A program made the position numbers and the translations under genes. The notes under the pieces were generated by a model. It did no database searches. It saw nothing but the letters and a program-made list of their open reading frames with translations, and was not told the DNA's origin. From CAVTSA01 sp963790575 (GTDB lineage: Bacteria; Chloroflexota; Dormibacteria; Dormibacterales; Dormibacteraceae), in contig CAWBPD010000002.1 of the NCBI GenBank assembly GCA_963790575.1, positions 164,100-228,099 of the forward strand: a DNA stretch of 64,000 bases, written 5' to 3'. This document shows positions 34,476 through 43,172 of this stretch, piece by piece. How positions within the stretch are numbered: position 1 is the stretch's first letter; each line of letters begins with the position of its first letter.

Positions 34476-34538
34476 GCATTGCGCTCCGGTTTGTCAGCCC
34501 TCCGTGCGGGCGCTCCGCGCGGATCGGCGGGTTGAGCG

Positions 34539-35573
34539 TCAGCGCTGATACCTGATCCTGGGATCCAGGAGGGGGAGCGCCATGTCGATGAGGAAGACGG
34601 CCGACAGCACGATGAAGATGATCACGTTGGTGATGGCCATCAGCGTGTTGAAGTCACGCTGGGCGAGAGCCACGCCCAGCAGGTGACCGACGCCGGGATA
34701 GATGAAGAACTGCTCCAGGATGATGTTGCCGCTGAAGATGAACCCCAGATTCACCATCAGGCCGGTGATCTGCGGGAGGTAGCAGTTGGGCATCCCGTAG
34801 CGTCGCAGGATGCGCCACGGATGGAGCCCCTTGGCGGTGGCGAAGGTCATGTAGTCCTCGCCGAGTACTGTGATCATCTGCTGGCGCATGCCCAGAAAGT
34901 TGGCGAACATGGCCACCAGCACCAGCGAGAAGGCGGGGATCAGCTCGTGATACAGCACGCTGAGGATGAACGGCAGGCTGAAGCTCACCTCCATGCCCGG
35001 CTCGTAGGGGTAGGTCGCGGGCATCACATTGAGCGTGAACGCGAACACCAGGACCAGGATCACCGCCACGAAGAAGAACGGGATGTTGGAGAGAGCGAGC
35101 GCGCAGTAGGTCAGACCCGTCGAGACCGCTGACTCGCGCCTCCAGCCTGCGAGCGCTCCCAGCAGGACCCCCAGAAACCAGGCGATGAGGGCTGACAGTC
35201 CCAGCAGTCCCACCGTCCACGGAACCGCGTGCGCCACCACCACCAGGGCCGGCGTCGGATAAGCGAGGAGTGAGGGACCGAGGTTGTGCCTGACCACGAG
35301 TTGGTACATGTAGACCCCGTACTGCTGGAGCAGATTGCCGTTCAGGTCGAAGGCGTTCCTGTAGTGATTGACGACTGCTTTGCCCGCGGGGGTGAATTGC
35401 GGCAGGCTCTGGAGGTAGCTGGTAAGCGGGTCACCGGGGATCAGCCGGAAGAAGAAGAAGGTGGCGGTGAGGGCCGCCCACATGGTGACCAGGTACTGGA
35501 GGAAGCGGCGGACCAGGTAGCTGATGGTCGAGTGCGCCGCTACCCACCGCCGGAGCCCGCGTGTCTCGATCAC
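34539..35573 (-). CDS. ABC transporter permease, peptide/nickel type (DppB-like)
   Basis: The 344-residue inner-membrane protein has six membrane helices and the DppB fold. An N-terminal YLVRRFLQYLVTMWAALTATFFFFRLIPGDPLTSYL carries the LxPGDP motif of dipeptide permeases. The cytoplasmic EAA loop is ITVLGEDYMTFATAKGLHPWRILRRYGMPN. GTG at 35573 overlaps the DppC-like stop by four bases (GTGA). It therefore follows that gene in an operon, but no ATPase or solute-binding protein is adjacent on either side. Confidence 0.87.
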   Translation of the reverse strand: MIETRGLRRWVAAHSTISYLVRRFLQYLVTMWAALTATFFFFRLIPGDPLTSYLQSLPQFTPAGKAVVNHYRNAFDLNGNLLQQYGVYMYQLVVRHNLGPSLLAYPTPALVVVAHAVPWTVGLLGLSALIAWFLGVLLGALAGWRRESAVSTGLTYCALALSNIPFFFVAVILVLVFAFTLNVMPATYPYEPGMEVSFSLPFILSVLYHELIPAFSLVLVAMFANFLGMRQQMITVLGEDYMTFATAKGLHPWRILRRYGMPNCYLPQITGLMVNLGFIFSGNIILEQFFIYPGVGHLLGVALAQRDFNTLMAITNVIIFIVLSAVFLIDMALPLLDPRIRYQR

Positions 35574-36439
35574 CGGCCTACTGCTCTCTGCAGCCTGGGA
35601 TTGAACCGCTCCTCCAGCCCCAGGGCGATCAGGCCGAGCGAAAAGAAGAGCAGGACGATGACCCCCATCGGCACGAAGACGGCCTGCCAGTGGCCCAGCG
35701 TCAAAGCACCGCCCTGGATCGCCCGGTAGACGAGGGACCCCAGGTCGGGGGTGTCGACCGGACCGAGACCGAAGACGTCAAGCCCGATCACCGCCAGCAG
35801 GGCGGTCATGATCGCCTGAGCGCAGCCCATGGCGATGAAAGGGAGCATGTTGGGGAGCAGCTCGGTGAAGATGATCTCCGTGGTGCCTTCTTTGGAGACG
35901 CGGGCCAGGTCGACGAAGCTGCGCGTGCGGAGGCTCAGGACGTGCGAGCGGATGGGTCGCGCGACCACGGCCCAGCCGAACAGGGCCATGGCCACCACGA
36001 TGGCGTTGATCGTGGGACCGCTCCCGTAAGCGGCGAAGACGGCCAGGAGCGGGAACGCGGGGATGACGAGGAACAGGTCGGTGGTGGTGGACAGGATCGA
36101 GTCCACGAACCCCCCGCGGTAGCTGGCGTAGAAGGCGGCGGCGACGCCGATCGCGGTCGAGAGCAGCCCAGCCTCGATACCGATGCGCAGAGAGTTCCAG
36201 AGCCCCAACACGAGTTCGGCCAGCTCCACCCGGCCGGAACCCAGAAAGGCGATCCACGCCGGCGGCCGCGAGGGGCTCCGGAGCCCGAATTCGCTGGAGC
36301 CCACGTTCCCAAGCCCGATCATCGCCAGGATCGGGCCGTGCAGCGCCCCGATCAGCAGAATCAGCGTCAGGATCCCGAGACCCACACAGGCCTTCGGCGC
36401 CCCCCGGAGCACCGCGAACAGCGCGCGAACCCGCCGCAC
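35570..36439 (-). CDS. ABC transporter permease, peptide/nickel type (DppC-like)
   Basis: The 289-residue protein is the second permease. It has an N-terminal helix (GLGILTLILLIGALHGPILAMIGL), five further helices, and an EAA loop (LRTRSFVDLARVSKEGTTEIIFTELLPN). DppB/DppC heterodimers form the channel of ABC importers for di- and oligopeptides, nickel or similar solutes. The GTG start follows GAGGAGAG directly. It overlaps the DppB-like gene downstream. The missing ATPases (DppD/F) and binding protein must be encoded elsewhere, or this is a stripped remnant operon. The region 36440-36652 upstream holds no gene that I can see. Confidence 0.87.
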   Translation of the reverse strand: MRRVRALFAVLRGAPKACVGLGILTLILLIGALHGPILAMIGLGNVGSSEFGLRSPSRPPAWIAFLGSGRVELAELVLGLWNSLRIGIEAGLLSTAIGVAAAFYASYRGGFVDSILSTTTDLFLVIPAFPLLAVFAAYGSGPTINAIVVAMALFGWAVVARPIRSHVLSLRTRSFVDLARVSKEGTTEIIFTELLPNMLPFIAMGCAQAIMTALLAVIGLDVFGLGPVDTPDLGSLVYRAIQGGALTLGHWQAVFVPMGVIVLLFFSLGLIALGLEERFNPRLQRAVGR

Positions 36440-36652
36440 CTCTCCTCAGCCGGCGCTTCGCGGTGGACGACGGCTGGTCTTCCCGGCGCGGAGGAAGAGC
36501 CGCCTGTCACCCGCTCTTTGGTCCGCCATCTCGATCACCCCTCGTGGAGATGCTACTTGGACTCCCCCTTTCTCTAGAAATCGGGCCTACCGCGAGCCCG
36601 GAAGCACCGGGTTCCCAAGAAACGGGCGTTCGCGTTGAAGAGCGGGTTCACC

Positions 36653-37108
36653 TCACCTCGGTGTCAGCAGGTGCACGACCGTTGTCTCGGTGTCGGCCGG
36701 ATCGGGCGTGGGATCTCCGTAGATCTCCCACCAGTGCCCGGCGGACCCTCTTTGGTTCGCCGCCATCCATTCGCCGATCGCGTGGTACGCCTCGTCCAGA
36801 CGGTCGTACGGTCCGCGGTGGACGGCGACGGCGGCTTCGCCCCCAGGGGTTTCGGTCGCGTACACCTCGCCCGCCGTCTCGAAGGCGCGTGTGACCTCGA
36901 CCCCGAATTCGCACCGTATCCGCCCGCTGGGCTCGCTGGGCTGGTGGTAAAGGAAGATGTTGTGGCCGTCGGTCCACAGCCCTGGCTGGCTGCGGATGAA
37001 GTCCCAGACCTTGCCGACCGCAGGACCCCACGCCGAGCCGACGTCGCCCTGCGCAACGTCACGCCGCACCGCCGCCAATCTGTGGGGGCGAACGGTCTGC
37101 AGATTCAC
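36653..37108 (-). CDS. GyrI-like / AraC effector-binding-domain protein
   Basis: The 151-residue protein has the effector-binding domain fold (GyrI-like, SOUL-type). Family features are VRPHRLAAVRRDVAQGDVGSAWGPAVGKVWDFIRSQPGLWTDGHNIFLYHQP at the beginning (given here in pieces), the FGVEVTRAF strand, and AVAVHRGPYDRLDEAYHAIGEWM with the family's conserved GxYxxL. A WWEIYGDPTPDP ending is usual. Such domains bind small hydrophobic molecules, sometimes catalytically. There is no DNA-binding domain attached. The GTG at 37108 is my choice; a GTG four codons earlier is possible. It is divergent from the methyltransferase. Confidence 0.78.
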   Translation of the reverse strand: MNLQTVRPHRLAAVRRDVAQGDVGSAWGPAVGKVWDFIRSQPGLWTDGHNIFLYHQPSEPSGRIRCEFGVEVTRAFETAGEVYATETPGGEAAVAVHRGPYDRLDEAYHAIGEWMAANQRGSAGHWWEIYGDPTPDPADTETTVVHLLTPR

Positions 37109-37198
37109 TGAGGCAGGCACATCGTCGATCGTAACCGGCGCCCGGCAGACACACGTTCGCCGGCAGACGGACGTCGGCCAGTCCCGAATGGCGTCACA

Positions 37199-37981
37199 AT
37201 GCCGGCAATGGCCCCTGGCGCCAGGCAGGGCGACGAGCCCGCCGACGGCTGGTTCCCCGAGAGCATCGCGGCCGACTACGACGGTCCCGGCGGCGCCAAC
37301 GCGCCCGAGGTCGTGACGCGCACCGTGGACGTGCTCGAAGAGCTGGCCGCCGGCGGCCCGGTGCTCGAGTTCGCGGTCGGCACCGGACGGATCGCCGCTC
37401 CGCTGGCGTCGCGAGGCGTGCCAGTGAGCGGCATCGAGCTGAGCCGGGCGATGGCGGCGCGCATCGCGAGGAAACCCGGCGGCGACGCCATCGACGTGAC
37501 GATCGGCGACATGACGACGACCCGGGTCGCCGGCGAGTTCACGCTTGTCTATTTGGTGTTCAACACGATCTGCAACGTGACCACGCAGGACGGGCAGGTT
37601 GACGTTTTCAGCAACGCCGCCGCGCACCTGCGCCCAGGGGGGCTCTTTCTGATCGAGGTGGGCCTGCCTGGTCTGCGGCGTCTACCACCCGGGCAGGACA
37701 CGGTCCCGTTCAGCGTGGCGCCGGACCGCACCGGTGGCGGCTACCTCGGATTCGACCAGTACGACATCGTCACTCAGGAGTTCACGTCGAACCATGTCCA
37801 TGTGTCCGCCGACGGAAAGGGGCGGTTCCGCCGGATCCCGTTCCGCTACGTCTGGCCGGCGGAGCTGGATCTGATGGCGCGCATCGCCGGCATGCGCCTG
37901 AAGCACAGGTGGGCGGACTGGGACCGCTCGCCCCTCACGGCCGATAGCACCAAGCACGTGTCGACCTGGCAGAAGGCTTGA
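37199..37981 (+). CDS. Class I SAM-dependent methyltransferase
   Basis: The 260-residue protein has a methyltransferase core. Motif I is GGPVLEFAVGTGRIAAPLASRG (about residues 50-71) and the ribose-binding acid lies in VSGIELSRAMAARIA. IGDMTTTRVAGEFTLVYLVFNTICN gives motifs II-III, and LRPGGLFLIEVGLPG motif IV. The YDIVTQEFTSNHVHV-type C-terminal beta region matches a common actinobacterial family of unknown substrate. The ATG at 37199 or the one at 37208 could start it. It is divergent from the GyrI-like gene (90 bases apart). Substrate unknown. Confidence 0.78.
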   Translation: MPAMAPGARQGDEPADGWFPESIAADYDGPGGANAPEVVTRTVDVLEELAAGGPVLEFAVGTGRIAAPLASRGVPVSGIELSRAMAARIARKPGGDAIDVTIGDMTTTRVAGEFTLVYLVFNTICNVTTQDGQVDVFSNAAAHLRPGGLFLIEVGLPGLRRLPPGQDTVPFSVAPDRTGGGYLGFDQYDIVTQEFTSNHVHVSADGKGRFRRIPFRYVWPAELDLMARIAGMRLKHRWADWDRSPLTADSTKHVSTWQKA

Positions 37982-38098
37982 CCCACTGCCGCGCTTGCGG
38001 TCACAGCGTCGATACCGCGCCGAGCGACTGTGGGAGAGTGGGGGATAGGGGCCGCCGTCATGGCCGCCGCCACCCCGCTGCTTGTTGGGAGGAGAGCG

Positions 38099-38584
38099 AT
38101 GCGCGCCACGCGAACGTTCGGGATCCGGCGAGGGCGACGACTCGCGCCCGCCATGCAAGTGGGACGGTTGGCGGGACGGGTCCTGCTCACGGCCGCCGGA
38201 CTCGGCACCATCGTTGGCCCCCTGAGCGCTGACCTGACCAGGTCCCACGTTTTCAATGAGCGCTGGCCGTCCCATGCGCGATTTCATGGGGTGGTCGGAG
38301 TGGTCACCGCCGCCACGCTGGCCGCGTTCGGCCTGTGGCGGCTCTGGGCACCCTTAGCCGATCGGAGGGCGAGCCGGGATTTGGCGGCCGCGGTGCCGAT
38401 CGCGTACTGGGGTTCGTTCCTGCCGGCCGCGCTCGTGCGGGGCACCGGGCTGGACGACCCCCCTCACGCGGTGGGGCGCATTCTGGGTGTGCCGAGCAAC
38501 GTCTTCTGGGCCTCGCTGCTGACGACGTTCGCGGGTGTGGGGTGGGTGCTCGACCGGACGCTGGGCGGTCAACCCTTACCCTAA
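38099..38584 (+). CDS. Small integral membrane protein (DUF6640-like)
   Basis: The 161-residue protein has four hydrophobic helices: VLLTAAGLGTIVGPL, FHGVVGVVTAATLAAFGLWRL, AVPIAYWGSFLPAALV and NVFWASLLTTFAGVGWVL. Between the first two is the conserved-looking ADLTRSHVFNERWPSHARFH loop, which matches my recollection of DUF6640/DUF1772-type proteins. I am not certain of the number. The start is the ATG at 38099, seven bases after GGGAGGAGAG; the open frame extends upstream without a ribosome site. Function unknown. Confidence 0.6.
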   Translation: MRATRTFGIRRGRRLAPAMQVGRLAGRVLLTAAGLGTIVGPLSADLTRSHVFNERWPSHARFHGVVGVVTAATLAAFGLWRLWAPLADRRASRDLAAAVPIAYWGSFLPAALVRGTGLDDPPHAVGRILGVPSNVFWASLLTTFAGVGWVLDRTLGGQPLP

Positions 38585-38776
38585 CGGGAGGAGCGCTTGC
38601 GCAACCACGCCTGCGCCTGGACATCCGCCGCGGGTGTCGGAAACACCTCAATCACCAACGCACGTTGGCGCCGGTGAGAGCCACGTCGCCAGGTTCCGTC
38701 ACCAGCGGAGGTCCTTCCAGTCCTGCGTGGCGAGTGATCCGCTGACCGATCGTCAACTGCGGTGGACGGGAGCGGG

Positions 38777-39430
38777 TCAGAATGCCGAGACGGAGCCTGC
38801 TGAGCGCTCTTCCCGGCTCAGGGCGCGCAGCACCGCGTCTTGACCACGCCGGCGGGCGGCCAGCGCCGCAAGTAGGGCAAGTACGGGTTCGACTACGTCG
38901 GGGCTGAACGCTGGAGTCGCCAGGTCGACGCTGTACGCGAGGTCGTCGGCGTGCACCACGATCTCCATCAGCCGCACCACGAGGAAGTCGTCGGTGGGCA
39001 GCGCACAGTCCTGCCACGGCACGTAGGTCGTCGGCCCGGAAGCGGCGAGCGCCGCGGACAGCTGCTCGCGTGACCGGGCTAGCGCCTGGACCGAGTTGGT
39101 GGGCCCGGCCGAGCCCATCCGGTTGAAGTCGTCGCGGATGGAAGTGTTCTCCGGGGCATCGACCGGCGCTAATAGCCAGTCCACGCGCTCGTAGTGTCCG
39201 ACCAAGGTCAGCACTTGCGCGTCAGGGGGCACGGGGGCGGTGAGGAATTCGACTGCACACTCGGGCTGGCTGACCAAGTGGCGGGCCAGCCCGCCGACGG
39301 TCATGCCCGGCAAAGCTGACTCGCGCTCCCAGGCATCCGTGACTTCCCTGGATCCGACCAGGTCCCTGAGCTGATCGACGGCGGCGGTCAGGGCGGAGCG
39401 GTCGAGGGTTCCAGTGAAGGTGAGCGGCAT
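38777..39430 (-). CDS. Maleylpyruvate isomerase N-terminal / mycothiol-dependent DinB-like protein
   Basis: The 218-residue protein has the four-helix DinB-like fold of the maleylpyruvate isomerase/TIGR03083 families. Marks are MTVGGLARHLVSQPECAVEF in the first third (the LVxHL-type His), a middle REQLSAALAASGPTTYVPW, and the metal-site region VRLMEIVVHADDLAYSVDLATPAFSPDVV, with the H-A/W-D-L signature. Such proteins use mycothiol or zinc; the substrate is unknown. The ATG at 39430 was chosen over an upstream start at 39505 that lacks support. It sits between a membrane protein and a MerR gene. Confidence 0.78.
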   Translation of the reverse strand: MPLTFTGTLDRSALTAAVDQLRDLVGSREVTDAWERESALPGMTVGGLARHLVSQPECAVEFLTAPVPPDAQVLTLVGHYERVDWLLAPVDAPENTSIRDDFNRMGSAGPTNSVQALARSREQLSAALAASGPTTYVPWQDCALPTDDFLVVRLMEIVVHADDLAYSVDLATPAFSPDVVEPVLALLAALAARRRGQDAVLRALSREERSAGSVSAF

Positions 39431-39641
39431 GCCGTCAATACTGGTACCAAATCCGGACGCTGCCGCTACTCTGATGACACGCGGTTTGTGGAGCGACGGC
39501 GTCAAAGAGATCGCAACTGGAGACGCTTAGCCGGACGCCAGGCATGCAGCGCCGAGAGGCGGTTGGGACCCCTCGCGAGGTCCACCGAGTGAGTGGCGAT
39601 GCGGCCCAGGCGTCCACCCGGTCGGTGACGAGGCGCTGTCA

Positions 39642-40052
39642 ATGATGCGAATCGGAGAGCTCTCGAAAAGAAGCGGAATGTCGATCCGCCTGCTGCGCCA
39701 TTACGAGGAGATGGGCCTTATCTACACGGCCGGGCGCAGCACCGGGAACTACCGACTCTTCGACGAGGAGGCGCTCTGGTGCGTGGCGGTCATACGCAGC
39801 CTGCGTGGCCTGGGCCTTACGGAGACCGAGATACGCGATCTGGCACGGGTGTACATCGGACATCCCGAGCAGCCAATCGGACCTCTGCTCGCGGAGAGGC
39901 TCCGGCTGGCCAGGGAGCGCATTGACCGGCGCATCGCTGAGCTGAGCGAACTGAAGAGTCAGATCGAGGAGTTCGAAATCGCGCACCGTCAGGAGCTCAC
40001 GAGGCATGGGAGCGACTTCCGGTCTGGGGACCCGAGATCGAAAGTCCCTTGA
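39642..40052 (+). CDS. MerR-family transcriptional regulator
   Basis: The 136-residue regulator has the N-terminal MerR winged helix-turn-helix (IGELSKRSGMSIRLLRHYEEMGLI, then TGNYRLFDEEALWCVAVIRSLRGLGLTETEI). A coiled-coil dimer helix follows (ERLRLARERIDRRIAELSELKSQIEEFE). The short C-terminus (about 20 residues) has no Cys-rich metal loop, so it is unlikely to be a mercury or copper sensor. MerR proteins twist promoters with long -10/-35 spacing. The adjacent membrane gene at 40091 may be its target; the intervening 38 bases are too short for a separate promoter. Confidence 0.85.
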   Translation: MMRIGELSKRSGMSIRLLRHYEEMGLIYTAGRSTGNYRLFDEEALWCVAVIRSLRGLGLTETEIRDLARVYIGHPEQPIGPLLAERLRLARERIDRRIAELSELKSQIEEFEIAHRQELTRHGSDFRSGDPRSKVP

Positions 40053-40090
40053 CTCTCACCCCGGCGTGAGGCTGTAGCGTCGGCTGCGAG

Positions 40091-40624
40091 ATGAGCGGGA
40101 AGACCGAAACGACCAATCCCGATATTCGCGGCCCAGAGCGCCGCCTCATCGGGCCCGGCGGCACCATCGTCCGGATGATCCTCGGGGGCACGCTCCTGGC
40201 AGGCAGCGTCTGGGGCGAGCTTCGAGCGGGGCGCCCAACGGGCCTCGGCCTCGCCGTGGGCCTGGTGGTGTTGCCGACCGTCGTGCTCGCCTGGCAGTGG
40301 CAGCGTTCCCGCCGGCAGCCGGCGCCGCTGAGGGCGACCGGGCCGTTGGCGACGGCTGTGAACTGCCTGGTCGGCATCGCCGCCTTCCTCACCGGCCTGT
40401 ACGTGCCGGCTCTCTGGTTCACGAGCGATGCAATCCTCGCCTTCTACGGCATATCCATGCTCGTGGCTGCCGTCCGCGGCTATGCCGGTTGCGAGGTGCT
40501 GGCGATCTCGAACTGGATCCTGCGTCGTGACGATCAGATCGGCTGCGTGATCTTGTCAGCGATCGACGGCTGCGAGCGCCGCACTTGGACAACGACGGTG
40601 CCCACCCGCTCGACCCGGTCCTGA
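40091..40624 (+). CDS. Four-helix membrane protein (DUF6410-like)
   Basis: The 177-residue protein opens with RGPERRLIGPGGTIVRMILGGTLLAGSVWGE, a pattern I recall from DUF6410-type proteins. It has four membrane helices (about 25-48, 53-73, 90-111, 115-135). The final third, VRGYAGCEVLAISNWILRRDDQIGCVILSAIDGCER, is a conserved-looking Cys-containing cytosolic loop. The start is the first ATG. It follows the MerR gene by 38 bases, probably in one operon. Function unknown. Confidence 0.6.
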   Translation: MSGKTETTNPDIRGPERRLIGPGGTIVRMILGGTLLAGSVWGELRAGRPTGLGLAVGLVVLPTVVLAWQWQRSRRQPAPLRATGPLATAVNCLVGIAAFLTGLYVPALWFTSDAILAFYGISMLVAAVRGYAGCEVLAISNWILRRDDQIGCVILSAIDGCERRTWTTTVPTRSTRS

Positions 40625-40677
40625 CCGTCGACCCCGCTGAGCTGAGCCCGTGTAGAGGGCGCGCTCCCACCAACACA

Positions 40678-40694
40678 TGTGGACCGCGTCCACA
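40678..40694. promoter_or_regulatory. Perfect 7-3-7 inverted repeat upstream of the S51 peptidase
   Basis: TGTGGAC-cgc-GTCCACA lies 19 bases before the GTG start at 40713, overlapping the expected promoter (TACGAT at about 40701-40706 as a -10 candidate). It is a plausible repressor operator. The regulator is unknown. Confidence 0.5.
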
Positions 40695-40712
40695 TTCAGA
40701 TACGATTCTGGT

Positions 40713-41405
40713 GTGAAGCTACTCCTCACCTCCGCTGGCATCAAGAACAGGACCATCCATAACGCACTGGTGGACGAACTCGGCAAGCCCATCGCCGACT
40801 CCAACGCCCTCTGCATACCGACGGCGTCGTACGGGCATCCCATGGTCACGCCGACCCGTCCATGGGCCTTCGTCGCCGGGCAGGAGCCGCAATGTCCGAT
40901 GACCGAGCTGGGGTGGAAGTCCGTGGGTCTACTCGAGCTCACCGCGCTGCCGACGGTCAGCGCGGAACGCTGGCACCCGTGGGTCCGTGACGCGGACGTC
41001 CTCCTGGTGAATGGCGGCGGCGCCCTCTATCTGACCTACTGGATGCGGCAGTCCGGACTGGCCGACCTCCTGGCTTCGCTCAACGACACGGTCTGGGTTG
41101 GGCTGAGCGCTGGGAGCATGGTGATGACCCCCCGAGTCGGAGAGGACTTCGTCGAGTCAAAGCCGTCTATCACTGGCGACGACGGCGCGTTGGGAGTCGT
41201 CGACTTCTCGATCTTCCCGCACCTCGATAACCCGGATCTGCCCCACAACACCATGGCCGCCGCGGAACGATGGGCGGCCGGCATCCCGAACCCGGCCTAC
41301 GCCATCGACGACGAAACGGCTATCAAGGTGGTCGACGGCAGCGTCGAAGTGGTCTCTGAGGGGCGCTGGAGGCTGTTCAACGCGAGAGCCGAAGCTTTCG
41401 CCTAA
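40713..41405 (+). CDS. Peptidase S51-family / class I glutamine amidotransferase-like protein
   Basis: The 230-residue protein matches the S51 dipeptidase E/cyanophycinase superfamily. It begins MKLLLTSAGIKNRTIHNALV and has VLLVNGGGALYLTYWMRQSGL, then the nucleophile in VWVGLSAGSMVMTPRVGEDF (Ser in the GxSAGS elbow). The acid/His region is DFSIFPHLDNPDLPHNTMAA. The GTG at 40713 is preceded by a weak promoter rather than a ribosome site, so a leaderless transcript is possible. A perfect 7-bp inverted repeat lies just upstream. Substrate is unknown; related enzymes cut Asp-X dipeptides. Confidence 0.82.
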   Translation: MKLLLTSAGIKNRTIHNALVDELGKPIADSNALCIPTASYGHPMVTPTRPWAFVAGQEPQCPMTELGWKSVGLLELTALPTVSAERWHPWVRDADVLLVNGGGALYLTYWMRQSGLADLLASLNDTVWVGLSAGSMVMTPRVGEDFVESKPSITGDDGALGVVDFSIFPHLDNPDLPHNTMAAAERWAAGIPNPAYAIDDETAIKVVDGSVEVVSEGRWRLFNARAEAFA

Positions 41406-41604
41406 CACGACGGCCGCTCAAGCGTCTCCATGGCCGCCTTTTAGGTCATCGTCCGCGAGGGGTACCGATGGCGCGTGGTGATCGCGTCGACGCTCGGCGA
41501 GATCGAGGTCGAAAACGGGACTTGCCGTTCGACGGAGGGGTGAGTCAGGGTTCAGAAGGTCCGCCAACGTGGGTCGGCCCGGGCGACGACGAAGGAGCAA
41601 CCTC

Positions 41605-42018
41605 ATGCGAGTCATGGTTCTGGGGAAGGCGACCGAGGACACCGAGCGCGGGGTCCTGCCCACCGCCGAGGAGTTCGCGGAAATGGAAGCCTTCAACGAG
41701 GAGCTTGCCAAGGCCGGTGTGGTGCTGGCCGGCGACGGCCTGAAGCCAAGCATTTTCGGCAAGCGGGTGGCCTTCGACGACAAGGGCGGCTCGTCGGTGA
41801 TCGACGGGCCGTTCGCCGAGACCAAGGAGCTGGTCGCCGGCTACCAGATCTGGGAGGTGTCTTCGCTGGAGGAGGCGCTACAGTGGGTCCGACGCTCCCC
41901 GATCCGCAACGGTGTCGTCGAGGTACGGCCGTTCTACACCGTCGAGGACTTCAGCGAGGGGGTGACGCCAGAGGCGCCCGAGGCCGGGGGACGGCGGCGT
42001 AACACGACCGGCCCGTAG
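41605..42018 (+). CDS. YCII-related (DGPF) domain protein
   Basis: The 137-residue protein has the YCII/DGPF fold: MRVMVLGKATEDTERGVLPT at the start, FNEELAKAGVVLAGDGLKPS, VIDGPFAETKELVAGYQIWEV (the DGPF motif), and SLEEALQWVRRSPIRNGVVEVRPFY. These proteins often precede an ECF sigma factor, but none is present here. The ATG is preceded by AGGAGCAACC. The C-terminal extension of about 20 residues is disordered. A second, different YCII-like gene lies at 61985. Function unknown. Confidence 0.82.
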   Translation: MRVMVLGKATEDTERGVLPTAEEFAEMEAFNEELAKAGVVLAGDGLKPSIFGKRVAFDDKGGSSVIDGPFAETKELVAGYQIWEVSSLEEALQWVRRSPIRNGVVEVRPFYTVEDFSEGVTPEAPEAGGRRRNTTGP

Positions 42019-42435
42019 GGCCGGTTATCCGGTTACCCGCCGAGGCGGTCTGCGGAGGACGTCCGACTCCAGCCGACTGGCAGGCCCTGGTCGAGCTACG
42101 GCCGGGTGGTCCGGATCAAGAGGTTCGGGCTGAGTGGTGCTGGAGGCTGGCCGCACAAGGACTCCGATGGCTGTGATGGAAACGGGGAGGCTAATTTAAG
42201 AGTTCAGCCGAAGTGAAGCTGCGACCCCGGTCGCGAGTTCCGCCAGGGTGCGCTGGAGTGCGCATTCGCGCCGCGGCGCGTGTCCGCTCTAGGAGCCCCT
42301 CGGCGACGTCCCGTCAGGACGCGGCCGCCACGGCCACCTCCCGCCCATCACGCGGCCGAACGCGTTCGATTTACGACCTCACGAATAGCTTGTTCTGTCG
42401 TTGTCGTTCTGTCGCGCCGATGAGTCTTGGCGCGG
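42019..42435. other. 417-base gap without recognisable gene
   Basis: No open frame with convincing codon use, no tRNA and no clear terminator is seen. Low-complexity GC-rich stretches and short inverted repeats (GGCCGG/CCGGCC at 42009-42030) are the only structure. Confidence 0.5.
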
Positions 42436-42963
42436 CTATACATGTCCAACCGACTTGGCCACCAGGTCGTCATAGATAGGTTTGAGCTGTGCAAACCTGG
42501 TGCGGGCGTCGCAGTGCTCGCCCCCTGCGAGGTGGGCGCCGAGATCTTCGACGTGGATCTGGATTCCCGCCCCGTAGCCGGGCAGCTGGTCCAGAGGCAT
42601 GCCCCGTTCCTCCCAGACCAGGATTGTCCCCTGGCCGTCGGCGGCCAGTGTGACCTCGATGACATCTTCCTCCGCCTGGCCCGGGTCCATCGTCACCAGC
42701 AGCCGCCGCGGCGGGTCGCATGCGTCCACACGGCCCGTGCCCTGTGATCCGCTGGCAAAGAACAGTCTGTGGAACTCACCGCCAGGGCGCAGGTCGCCCT
42801 CAACGTCGCCGATCCAGCGGGCGAGACGACGGGGATGGGTGAGTGCCGACCACACGTCGTCGATATCGGCAGCAAAGCGGTCCTCCATGCGGACGATGCC
42901 CGTGCCGTCCGCCGATCGCACGGTGCCCAGGATGCGGGTGCTCTGATGCTCATTGCAAGTCAT
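42436..42963 (-). CDS. SRPBCC-family (AHSA1-like) protein
   Basis: The 175-residue protein has the START/Bet v1-like SRPBCC fold. MEDRFAADIDDVWSALTHPRRLARWIGDVEGDLRPGGEFHRLF (cited in pieces) is the diagnostic opening of AHSA1-like members, with the W-S-A-L-T-x-P-x-R-L-x-x-W motif at about residues 38-50. The hydrophobic cavity strands follow (LLVTMDPGQAEEDVIEVTLA) and it ends in a C-terminal helix. No partner ArsR gene is adjacent. The ATG at 42963 has AGGAGAC upstream. Ligand unknown. Confidence 0.83.
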   Translation of the reverse strand: MTCNEHQSTRILGTVRSADGTGIVRMEDRFAADIDDVWSALTHPRRLARWIGDVEGDLRPGGEFHRLFFASGSQGTGRVDACDPPRRLLVTMDPGQAEEDVIEVTLAADGQGTILVWEERGMPLDQLPGYGAGIQIHVEDLGAHLAGGEHCDARTRFAQLKPIYDDLVAKSVGHV

Positions 42964-43172
42964 CTAATGTCTCCTTTCGACGCGGTCCGTCGTCTATTAG
43001 GACGGCAGGCTTGGCCGAAACTCATCGCGGGACGGGGATCTCAACGGTTTTCGAGTTCTCGGAAGCGGAGCGGGACGATGGGGCTCAGGTGGTGGGCGCC
43101 GAATGGAGAGTCGTCCGTCTGGCGCGATTTCGTGGGTTTCAGCGAGGGCGATCCTGGGGCCGCGTGCAACAT

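Noticed and set aside
42964..43172. Possible small gene between SRPBCC and toxin 1
   Set aside because: Only Arg/Ser-rich frames without ribosome sites or motifs; treated as non-coding or the decayed tail of the toxin gene.
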